Shown here: one piece after another, positions 1 to 9,337 of the stretch
Position numbering within the stretch: the stretch's first letter is position 1
How the letters are laid out: each line of letters begins with the position of its first letter
From: Elymus sibiricus
Lineage: Eukaryota > Streptophyta > Magnoliopsida > Poales > Poaceae
Direction: 5' to 3'
Length of the DNA stretch: 64,000 nt
Assembly: GCA_039707655.1 (NCBI GenBank)
Contig: CM077676.1
Coordinates: forward strand, 427,529,379-427,593,378
Notes under the pieces: generated by a model
What the model was told of the DNA's origin: nothing
Database searches by the model: none
What the model saw: only the letters and a program-made list of their open reading frames with translations
Made by a program: the position numbers and the translations under genes

Positions 1-780
1 TCTCGCTCGCTCGTTGCGCAGATTTCGGGCCATACCGACTGCTACCCTGGCGAGATCTAATGACAGAAGCGTAATCATCATCAGAGTTCAGAGTAGTTAA
101 CTGAGGAAGTGTCAGATAGCGGCCTCTCCTCGAGACTAGGAAAAGAAATGTTCTCGCTGCGATCTTGTTCGGTGTAGATAGATCCGCGCTCGATGGGTCG
201 GCATGGATCTCCTCGACCGGGTGTTCCGGCCGGTTCCAACGACGGCCGACAGCAGAATTTTGTGGAGGTCGCGCGACCAGACAACCCCCGGCATGCAGAT
301 CTCGACGCCGAGTTTTTATAGGGCGCGGAGCGGATGGAATGAATGGTGCAAGAGAAGCAACGTCGCCGCAGGCAGCCACCCGAGTCGAAGAAGGGAATCT
401 CGTGCTCTCGTCGTCACGGGAAACGGTGGTTGGAGACCGCGGACTGGAATCGTTTTTCCGGAGCCGCAGGTGGCATGGATGCGGCGTGCTGGCATGTGGG
501 CGAGCGAGGCGAGGTCGAGGAGGAGGCTCGATCCGTCGAGCGGATTGCGGCGTGCGTGGCGTGGTGTTTGGTGGCGAGCCAGGGGAGTTGCACATCCACG
601 GGATGGCCGGTATGATCGGTCGAGCTGCTGCATGCGCTGCGCTGCCGCGCGCGCGCTGGGGGACAGTGCTATCTAGGCCGATCAGTGCCGCTGAGGAGGA
701 GGCAGGAGAGGGGCGTGCTGATTGCCGGTGAGGCGCAAGGGCAGAGACGACAGAAATAAAGGGGCGCCCAAGCCTCGCGT
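1..780 (-). promoter_or_regulatory. GC-rich edge block, possible minus-strand promoter and 5' leader
   Basis: This stretch is far richer in GC and CpG than the AT-rich DNA that follows. Read on the minus strand it has a TATA-like CCTATAAAAAC at about 312-322, followed by some 300 bases without a convincing long reading frame up to the window edge. That is what a promoter plus 5' leader of a gene lying to the left would look like. Several overlapping open frames exist on both strands, but none resembles a known family and they overlap one another, as expected of GC-rich DNA. The call is inference from composition and one motif. Confidence 0.2.
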
Positions 781-879
781 CAAGCCGAGCGCTAGATTTT
801 TTTTTAGGTGAAGCCGAGCGCTAGATGGGCTGCCCAGGCGTCCGGAAGGCCACAGCCTCGTTTTTTTATTTCACATGTT

Positions 880-1380
880 TTGTTTTCGTTTTTTATTTTT
901 TATTTTGACTTTCGTTTATGCTTCCAAGTATTCTAAATAAATATATTGAAAAACACGTTACAGAAACAATTATGAAAATGTTAACCAAGCATTTGGAAAT
1001 TTTAAATGTGTATAGAGAAATGTTTCTCATGCATACAAAAAATGTATACAAATAATACACAATGTGTGTGAAATAAATTGACAATATATTTAAAAAACGT
1101 TAATACAAGCATTTGAAAAATGTTAAACTTGTATTTGAAAAGTGTTAATCAAGCATTTGAAATATGTTAAATGTGTATAAAAAGTTAATCTTTTATTTGA
1201 AAAATGGTAATCAAGAATTTGAAAAATGTTAAATATGTATAGAAAAAGTGTTGAGCATGTACTAAGAAAAAGTAAGTCTTGCATTAAAAATGAATTAGAT
1301 ATATACCAAAAATGTGTATGGAAAAACTGTGAAAACCGAGAGAGAGAAAAAACACCGTTGAAACATGAGAAAAAAAGAAA
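880..1380. repeat. AT-rich diverged tandem repeat
   Basis: Variants of the phrase AAGCATTTGAAAAATGTTAA recur every 30-50 bases, alternating with AATGTGTATAGAAAAA-like phrases. It reads as an old, diverged short-period tandem repeat typical of grass intergenic DNA. No coding potential is seen. Confidence 0.45.
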
Positions 1381-1384
1381 CAAA

Positions 1385-2060
1385 AAAGATATCGGGTAGG
1401 GGGTCCCGAGCTAGTAGCCTTGACACGATGGTAACAGGGCATGAGTTTTTACTCAGGTTCGGGCTCTCGTAAGAGATAAAACTCCTACGTCCTGCTTGTG
1501 TTGTATTGATTTGTACAGGTGATCTACCACAAGATCGCTGTGTGTTGTCTACGAGCCCTACCACTCAGTTTATATATGTACCAGGGGGCCTAGAGTTACA
1601 ACCTAGTCGGTTACGTACAAGGTGAACGTGTTGTAGACGACTTGTAATATCTTGAAGTATACGTCAAGTCTTCGCGAGCCTTCCTATCATACGCCATGGG
1701 CTGCCTCGATTCGGCCCACTGGTGAAATGATATGGGGGCCTCGCCACTGAACCGGTCTTCAAGTCAGAGACTCTCCTCGGATCCTTTGTTCTTCGTTCTT
1801 CGGTCGCCGGTCTTGAAAATGGTTCAACGAATCCTTGTGTATTCCATTCCTTGATTTTTTAATTGTATCCAAGGTGTTTTATGCCGGCCTTGGTTCTCGC
1901 CAAGCTCTTCATTATTCTGTGTTGCAACGGATGTCGGAAATCATCATGCGCGGTAGTTCCTTAGTCGCGAAGTATTCTCGCGCTCGACATGGTAATGGTG
2001 GTCGGGGCTGATTTTGACAACACACCCCGAGGTCGGGACATGGTAATGGTTTTCTGCTAA
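1385..2060. mobile_element. LTR-like retroelement fragment (probable Gypsy type)
   Basis: The text around 1435-1500 (ACTCAGGTTCGGGCTCTC followed by a phrase meaning 'aaactcctacgtcctgct') resembles the LTR style of Triticeae Gypsy elements. No second LTR, primer-binding site or TSD could be found, so this would be a solo or truncated piece. Boundaries are approximate and the family assignment rests on recognition only. Confidence 0.3.
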
Positions 2061-3330
2061 TTGCGCCGCTATTGTGGCGGTTCTATGCATTTTACTCACT
2101 TGTGCAGCCCCCGTGTCGGACATCCCTCCTCAGATTCACTGGCCCCCTGCCCTAGCGAGCTCCCACCTCCAGTGCGCCGTCGCGGCCTCGGTGCATACTG
2201 GCGCCGTCTCATGTGTTGATCTCGCACCCCTCTCCTGCTGATGTAGACGGTGCCCGCCATGTCCATCGGGTACCTCTCAGCTTCGTCGTCGATGAACATC
2301 ACGGCCATCAACAACACACCTCGCCCGTCAGGGGAGTTCGCGAGCTAAGAGAGTAACCCGGTCAGATCCCTGTGGAGTGGAGCTGTGCTAGGATCGTGCT
2401 GCCATATTTAGAGTTTATGCTGCTGACATATCTGGGTTTTGTCATAGAAGACTACCATGTATCGCTCAGGCATCAATGCATTGTTGGGCCATGGAGCTAT
2501 GTATGTTGACATTGTAAAGTCGTGTTGGGAATAAAGCACTCTTTTGTCGAATGGTTGGTATCTTTGATTTATGAATTGTAAAAGCATACATCTGGTTGAT
2601 TTCCTGGGCTGGCGTGTGCGGCGGTCCATCTGAATACAGTGGTATTTTGCTATACTCAAATTGGGTGCCACAACATCGCCGGTGAAGTGTGTTAGGGAAG
2701 CCCAGCCGGAGCCGCCAGCGTCCGAGGCGACCACCGCGCCCCAAACCCTTGGTGGTGGTCCGGATCCGGCGCGTCCAGCCTTGCAACCACCGGATCCAGC
2801 CTCGCCGATGCCGGATGCGACGATTCGTTCGGTGGTAGTCACCTTCAAGGATCAAAAGGTCCAACCTTTTCGTCCGGTGGTGGTGGTCGCTTTCTTGGCC
2901 ATGGGAAGGTCGAGGGCGGCAGCGAGGCGAGGGGACCGCACCGGCGGCCAGCTGGAGAAGAGAGAGCAGAGTGAGTCGCGACCGGGGTAGGGAGTGAGCC
3001 AAGAGAAATGAGGAAGGTGGACTGCGAGTTGATTAGGGAAAACGTCGAGGTTATTTTTGCATAAAGACCACTCACTCTTAATTCGGGATGGAGGGAGGAC
3101 TATATATATTTCAAGAGCTATTCTTTTGTTTCAAATGGCACCCTAAGAATTTCTTCCATACAAGTTCAATCCTTAGTAATTTCCGTGATTTTTATTTATG
3201 CCAAGTAAACATCCTGCAAATTCCGATCCTACCCCCTAACCCCTCCGTTCTTACCCCAAATTCTCACCCTCTTAGGTTTGCCGTCTCTCACCCGTCTCTC
3301 ACATTCTCAATCTCCAAACCACATCGAGAG
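2061..3330. other. Intergenic stretch with GC-rich patch, no supported gene
   Basis: A GC-rich patch at about 2660-2990 is open in several frames on both strands, but none reads as a known protein. The last 250 bases run into the 5' leader of the F-box copy at 3334. That leader includes a pyrimidine-rich stretch (about 3225-3320), as is usual upstream of plant start codons. No transposon ends were recognised. Confidence 0.3.
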
Positions 3331-3333
3331 GAG

Positions 3334-5967
3334 ATGGAAGGAAAGTGGGCGGCGGCGGCCATCTCGGCCGTGCTCGACGACGACGATCTCCTGGGCGAGA
3401 TCCTCCTCCGCCTCGCCTTCCCCACCAGCCTCGTCCGTGCGGTCCTCGTCTGCAAGCGCTGGCTCAGCGTCGCCTCCGTGCGCCCCTTCCTCCGCCGCTT
3501 CCGCGACCTCCACCCGCCCTCCCTTCTCAGCTTCTACGTCGACACCATGGTCGACAACTTCCCGCGGTTCGTGCCGATGCCTCAGGCCCCCGAACTCGCC
3601 GCCGTCGTCCGCCGCGCTAGCTTCGATCTGCACACTTTGGGCTTCGACATCGTCGACGTTCGTTGCTGCGAATGCAATGGCCTCCTCCTCCTCACCTCCC
3701 ACCCCGCGCCAGGCTCCCCCGAGCAACCCAAAAGAATGGTGCGCTCCCCCTGGACCCTGAGAGAGACATGGCCGTTCTCCCACCAGTTCCCGACACCTGC
3801 ATCCATGATGGCTTCACATACATCGACATTGATGAGACCATCCCCTGCGGCGGCGGCGGCGATGGCCTGTCCTTCTTCCATCTGGCATTGGGCTCTAATG
3901 GGCAGCAGACAAGTGTGGATGTCTTTGTGTTACAGGACGATATCTGGGCCATCTACTCTTCGGTTGTATCTGAAATCCCTAACATCCAACTGATGTTCTC
4001 TAGTCTTATTGGTGACAAGAAGATCTATAATATGGCGGCCCGTGTGGGCATGATTGATAGGTTGTTCGTGCTAGATCTTGTGTCCTCATCTTTGTCACTA
4101 GTAAACCTCCCAGAAGAGATGGATAACTACGGGAGCACCCAGCTGTCGCTCACTGATGATTCTTGTCTTCAACTGATCCATGTAAAGGGATTTCAGCTTC
4201 GCATCTGGTTTCACAGGATGGATACCAATGGCGCCTCCAGCTGGTCACTTGAGAGGACGGTTTGTTTGCGTGAGATTTTTCGACAAGGGGAATATATTAA
4301 TATCGTGAAGATACCAATTACACCCGGCCTCTGTATCAACAAGATGTGCAAAGACATCAAGGATACACACAGCCAAAAAACAAAGTAAAAAGAACAGAAG
4401 AAAAAAGACCCTCCATGGTGATCAATCACTAGCAACAGCAGCACTCTAACCACCACCAAAAACAACACTCGAATTACAAAAGAGGTCCTCCAAAAGCAAC
4501 GCCTCCAAGAAGAAAACAATGCATAAGCGTTGTCGTTGCCCAATCGACGAAGATCCTGGGTTTTCACCCTGGAGAAAGTCCAAATTCACCCAAAAACAAT
4601 GCCTTCAACAAGGTCATTGCCAGGTACAACCAGTAAAGGTCAGACCTTGGGTTTTCACCCTGTGAATCGAGACTCGGTACTCGAGGAGCACCACAAAAAT
4701 TGCAATCCCCCAGTGCTGCCGCCCCCGCTTGCCGAGGCCGCTGTTGCAAGTCACCAAACACCTAGCACACAGTCTTCAACGCATCCAAAACACCCTTCCG
4801 CCAATGCTTCAAGACCTCCAATCACAGCCGCCATGACTTTCTCCGCCTCTATCAATGCCATGGGAATCTTGACTTAGACATGTCCCGTGACTCGGATAAG
4901 AAAGCGAAGTTTCACGCCGGGCCCTCTTGAAGCCGTGCAGGCTGGTGATGTGAGCGCGCACGACCGGAGTCTTTCCGATCTAGAGATCCAAGGGTGACAT
5001 ATGCCAATCCCTATAGATCTCCGACGGGGAACACCGGAAAAATCATGTCGCCTCCGCTTGCAGCCATCCCAGCGGCGGCACCACACCCGAGACCAGTTTG
5101 TACGTCGATCGGGAGGCACCGAACCACGGGAAAGGGTCACCAACGGCACACCCAGTGCCCGGTGTTAGCACGGGGACGTGGTGCGCCGGTAGGCTAGCCG
5201 GCCGCTGATCTCCACGCTCTTGTGCTCAGCCCAGGCACCGAGTGCATGTGCATGACCCTGGTGCTGGAGCGACATGCATCAAGCCCAGCAATGACACATG
5301 CGTTGCATGCTTGGCATGCACGAGGCGTGGAGGAACGCATCTTGTACGGCGCATCCGCGATCCGCGGAGACGACGGCAGATCCAAAGGCCGGCGGCCTGC
5401 CAGATCGGGGGGCTACTGGCGTCTGGCGGCCAGATCGCGATGCCGCCGACGTAGAACGGCCGCAGCCAGATCGGGAGGCCGGGGATGCAGGACGGCGACG
5501 ACCAGATCGGGAGAATAGGGTTGAGTTGAAGACCACCAGGCTAGAGAAAGAAAAAAGACGAGCGAACATGCCCCGCCGCCGCCGTCCGCCGTGGGAATGG
5601 CCTCCTCCGGCGGCGGCGTGGTGAACGGGGAGGTGAGGAAGGGCCTTCTAAGGTCCCGGCGGCGGCGCCTCCGGAGTCGCCCTAAGCTACCCGGGAGGCA
5701 GTTTTTTTATCCTCTGGCATGAGATATGTGCTAATTATATGATACCAACTTGCAAATTCAACGATGTGAATGGTTCATTCTTTAAGGTATATGAGGTTGA
5801 GGTCAATTCTGAGTTGGTTTTCTTGGAGATGGATGATGTCCTCTACCTATTTGATATTAAGAGCAAGGCGGCAAAGAAGGTTCATGAGTTGACTCCAGAG
5901 GATGAAGGTTTGGCTAATGTCACTCCTTTTATGATGGTTTGGCCTCCTAAATTCCCTGTGATGAAGG
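3334..5967 (+). pseudogene. F-box protein gene, copy 1 (frameshifted, split by a LINE)
   Basis: This intronless gene starts at ATG 3334 after a CGAGAGGAG leader. The F-box lies at about residues 12-60 (LLGEILLRLAFPTSLVRAVL, then VCKRWLS and FLRRFRDLHPPSLL). F-box proteins give an SCF ubiquitin ligase its substrate choice through SKP1 binding. The C-terminal half is a grass-type beta-rich domain (LSFFHLALGS, VLQDDIWAIYSS, LVSSSLSLVNLPE) ending near TPFMMVWPPKFPVM. Two lesions are visible by comparison with the copies at 31.3 and 46.4 kb. One nucleotide is missing in a run of C at about 3743-3748, shifting the rest of the protein. A LINE at 4277-5719 separates the last 80 or so residues, which resume at about 5729. 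The stop that ends copy 3 right after VMK is absent, so the frame runs on. Both lesions should prevent a normal product. Confidence 0.8.
4277..5719 (-). mobile_element. Internally deleted LINE inserted in F-box copy 1
   Basis: Read on the minus strand, the block begins with GC-rich leader-like sequence (about 5719 down to 5200). It ends with a phrase typical of Triticeae LINE 3' ends: CAGAGGCCGGGTGTAAT, then ATTAATATATTCCCCTTG, then TCGAAAAA at about 4277. It is flanked by GCGTGAGAT (4268-4276) and GCATGAGAT (5720-5728), a 9-bp duplication with one mismatch. The uninterrupted phrase is found in copy 3 near 47372. There is no endonuclease or reverse-transcriptase frame in its 1.44 kb, so it is a deletion derivative mobilised in trans or an incomplete copy. 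Confidence 0.65.
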
Positions 5968-6735
5968 AAAGATGTGAGCCAAAAAAAAAAGACCTTGCAA
6001 GGTTTGCCTCTTGTCAATTTATAGTATTGTGGTCTAGTTTCCGGTGTCTGTTGCTAATATTTTATCTTGTTTTATGACGTTTACCATGTGTGTATGCTTA
6101 TTTATGATCGGGTTTCTCAATCCAAATCAACACATGAGGTGAATCCATCAGTGGTGGAAAATTTTCAATTTTATCTTGCTGAGGAGTGCTTCCGTATACC
6201 CCTAGTAGTTATGAGATTCATGATATTTGTCTGTGATTTGAACATCATGTACATAGTCGACATAAAAGGACATAGATGTTTTCCACAGTTCACACACATC
6301 CTAAATTTTCTTTGTCTATGCTTTATGGGAGTAGAAACAAATAATAAGAAGTGTGGAAACACCAATATTTTAATACCTACAAAATAGTTAAAAATTATTT
6401 TGTGTGCTTCCAAAACTCTGGATTTTGAAACACCCAAGTTCTGCCGAAATGTATTCTCGAACAGTTCTGCAGAAATATGGCCTGAAGGTTTTTGCCATTG
6501 CAAAATATATTCTTCCCTCTTGAAGCTATGCAATTGTAAGTTAGCTAGCTTACCCAATATTTTATCTAGTAACTGAAATATTGGTATATCATAACTACTC
6601 GAGATGGCATCTAACGCAGATGTTGAATTGCCATAAATTGTTTTTTGCGGGTGTCATAATATTAAACCTACACTGGCAAATCCAACACTAACAGTCTGTC
6701 ACGTGGCTGTAAGTTGATGTCGGTATTACCATGTT
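5968..6735 (+). repeat. 3' flank of the triplicated F-box unit, copy 1
   Basis: After the F-box remnant the DNA still matches the flanks of copies 2 and 3. Shared phrases include AAGGTTTGCCTCTTGT (compare 39658 and 47650), the TTTTATCtAGTAACTGAAA phrase near 6560 (40517, 49457), and the GTCACGTGGcTGTAA phrase near 6695 (40630, 49570). This shows the duplication carried the gene and at least 0.8 kb downstream. No coding content. Confidence 0.6.
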
Positions 6736-7499
6736 GTCTTACACAGCAGTTAGAATTTACATGCCTGTATTTGTATGAACAGATGCTTCTGCAAGATCAA
6801 TGCCTGTATGCGTATGTGCAATCTGTTTTCTGTAATGTACTAGATGTACATAGGCGATCAGTGATCCAATTCATGTCTAATTATTTGGAAGTTAACATCA
6901 TAGTTTTCTCCGCGTTAATACATTAGGCATCCTTCATGTTGCCAGGATGAGCCGCATGTATTTGTCCTATGGTTCACATTTACATGAACTTGATTGGACC
7001 GGTTTTTTACCTGTCTGACCATGGTTTCGTGCTATTAAGTATATTCATGTCAGATTTTTTTCCTCTTTCTCTCCTCCCTCCGACGTTAACTCTTCTCTCT
7101 CTCGTAGCTACAAAAACTTCCAAATCACATATTGTACAGAAAAATGGAAAAATTCTGGAAAATAATTCATCGATCGCTGAATCGCATAAAAGTTAAGCTA
7201 AAATCAACATATATATAGTTTGAGAGAAACTTATTGTTGTAGTTTCAGATCCAAACTTTGGGTTTAAAATTCAAACTACACAAAAATTGAAACAATCCCA
7301 GAAATTGGGAATAACACAGCGACCACATACAGTTTGAGAGAAACCTTTTAGGTCCAAGTTTAAAATTCAAACTACACACAAATTCATAGTTTGGGAAACC
7401 TAGTGTTTTTGTTTCAATTCCAAGAGGGAAAAATGATGATGTGGCAAGTAGGGGAGAGAGAATATGTGATGTGGCAACAAGGCATTTTAGGGGAGGTGG
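6736..7499. other. AT-rich intergenic stretch with a short direct repeat
   Basis: No gene is supported. A phrase containing AGTTTGAGAGAAAC followed by TTTAAAATTCAAACTACAC occurs at about 7218-7285 and again at about 7330-7380, a diverged direct repeat of roughly 110-base period. Confidence 0.35.
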
Positions 7500-7691
7500 C
7501 ACACTATTAAATGAGGAGAGAGAGGATTGAGTATAATAATATGATACCGTGTAATATTACATGATGTACTAATATGTGCCATGCATAGAGATAAATGAGG
7601 TCACCATGATAACAAGTTATGATACTATGCACTGTGGAGGTAGTATCATATGCATGATACTAGTATATGATACTTCCCATTGTGACCAGCC
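7500..7691. mobile_element. Fragment of a MITE rich in TGATACTA motifs
   Basis: The phrase ATGATACTAGTATATGATAC and the end CCCATTGTGACCAGCC resemble one end of a common Triticeae MITE. The opposite terminal repeat was not found upstream, so only a partial copy can be claimed. It abuts the TTA target site of the next MITE. Confidence 0.35.
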
Positions 7692-7799
7692 TTAGGGCTC
7701 TGCCAATGCTGGTTTCTTAGCATGATTTCATAGTTATTTTGCTAATACAAGAGAGAGATGAAGGTTGTGGCTTAGCTAACATACAATCCCTGCATGTAG

Positions 7800-8090
7800 C
7801 ACTAGTACAAAACAGGGCTTTGGTCCAGGCCAGATAAGAGCATCAATCCCGGTTCTGTTACGAACCGGGACCAATGGGTGCATCAGTCCCGGTTCGTGAG
7901 GCCAGGGCGCCGGCCGGGCCACGGCAGGCACCAGTCCCGGTTCGTCTGACCCCTTTGGTCCCGGTTCCAGACACGAACAGGGACTAAAGGGCCTCGCTCC
8001 TGGCGCAACCCCTTTAGTCCCGGTTGGTGGCTGGAACCGGGACTAAATGTGTGTCTTCTGTCCCGGTTCTAGCCACGAACCAGGACTAAA
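7800..8090. repeat. CACTA-1 left terminal and subterminal repeats
   Basis: After the terminal CACTA motif, units of the type GTCCCGGTT-spacer-AACCGGGAC occur in both orientations (about 7849-8085). In CACTA elements such subterminal arrays bind the TNPA-type protein; that role is family knowledge, while the repeats themselves are visible. Confidence 0.8.
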
Positions 8091-8096
8091 GAGATG

Positions 8097-8108
8097 CCTA
8101 TATATATG
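8097..8108 (+). promoter_or_regulatory. TATA box of CACTA-1 left promoter
   Basis: CCTATATATATGC lies just inside the left subterminal repeats and upstream of spliced leader exons. Likely leader introns run from a donor near 8320 (AAAAG|GTTAGC) to an acceptor near 8489, and from a donor near 8559 (CCGTG|GTGAGC) to an acceptor at 8669. It would drive the small protein and transposase messages. Confidence 0.45.
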
Positions 8109-8673
8109 CTTTCCCCTGCCCGCTCACTCCTCTGTTTTTTGGCCGGCCGGTGTGGGAGGTGTGTGCTGCTCTGCTCTCACCTCCTATGTACATGAGGTGT
8201 TCGATGAAATGTCCGAGTCACACTTAAGCTTTCTCCTCTCCAAGCTCGACCTCCAAGCTCCATTTTCCCCAAGATTTGTCTAGGTTTGGCGGTGCACCAA
8301 CTACACAAGTGTTCGAAAAGGTTAGCAACTTCATCGTTTCATCTCTCACTGCTAGTTTAGCTCATTTCAAATGCTGTAGAAGTAGAGTGGTTTGTGGGTT
8401 TTAGTGGAAGAGTGTATGTGGGAGTTCTTTTGATTTAGATGCACAATTTGAGCTGAAATTAACTTCTTAGAGTCTGCACATGTGTAGGGTGCCGTCCCCG
8501 TCCCCGTCCTCACCGCCGTCGATCTCCCGCGCCGATCTCGTCGCCGGCACCACCGTGGTGAGCCTCTTGTTCTTATCTTCTTTTTAAAAGAAAAAAAATT
8601 CTTACTTGTATGATTTAGATAGATACTTGTATAATTTTCTTACTTTTATTATTGTTTGTTATTATATAGTGCC

Positions 8674-9117
8674 ATGACTTTGGTATCCGCCCCCGTCGGC
8701 CCTCGTCCTGTCTATGATTCGGATGTGGTATATTATTTTTTATTATGATTTGTTTCATTTAGTGTTTATGAAAATTATGCCGACCAACGTGACATAGATG
8801 TTTTTATCTAGGAGGTAGGTGAACCAGAAATTCCAACCGACCCTCTTGTCGAGAGGTTAAATTTAGTTGAAAAAGAAAACAATTACTTGAAGAAAAAATT
8901 GAAAAGAATTGAGGAGGAGAAGATGGAATTGGAGTTGCATGTTGCCGATGTCGTCGATGATCACAAGACCAAGATGGATGCATTGCGCTTGAAGATTAGA
9001 AAGATTAGAAAATATGCCATTCATAATGAGGCTTGGTATCATTATGCCGTTGGATCAATTGTTACCTTAGTTGCGATTATGATCGCATTTGTTGTTGCAT
9101 TGAAATGTTTTTCATAG
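8674..9117 (+). CDS. Small coiled-coil protein with C-terminal membrane segment (CACTA accessory gene)
   Basis: The proposed model joins 8674-8727 and 8812-9117. The ATG at 8674 follows a splice acceptor (TATATAG, 8669). The first coding exon is 18 codons ending at donor GTATAT (8728). The second exon opens after ATCTAG (8811) and stops at TAG 9115-9117, giving 119 residues. Residues 1-30 are proline-rich. Residues about 31-84 form a charged heptad-like coiled coil (LVERLNLVEKENNYLKKKL opens it). Residues about 96-116 are one hydrophobic helix (GSIVTLVAIMIAFVVAL), with almost nothing after it, as in tail-anchored proteins. The frame is fully open. It sits between the element's left promoter and the transposase, on the same strand. 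I do not recognise a characterised family and no function is assigned. It may help in transposition, sit in the nuclear envelope or ER, or be a captured host fragment. Confidence 0.6.
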
Positions 9118-9337
9118 TTTCAATGTATCTTTTAATTAGATGCTCTAGAGAGCTATATGTTGTTCTATGAGAACTATATATGTATGAACTTTATGTATTT
9201 ATTTTTTCAGTAATAACATTTGATCACTACTGTACTTTGGTTTTAATGTGATGATGAACTTGTATTAATTTGGTCACTTCTCTATTCATGATGTTCTGTA
9301 ATGGTTTTTGATACACTTAATTATATAATGCACGCAG

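Noticed and set aside
165..731. Overlapping open frames on both strands at the left edge
   Set aside because: They overlap each other in GC-rich DNA, have no recognisable domains and no consistent gene structure.
3307..3783. Minus-strand frame opposite F-box copy 1
   Set aside because: Antisense of a GC-biased coding region; acidic low-complexity translation.
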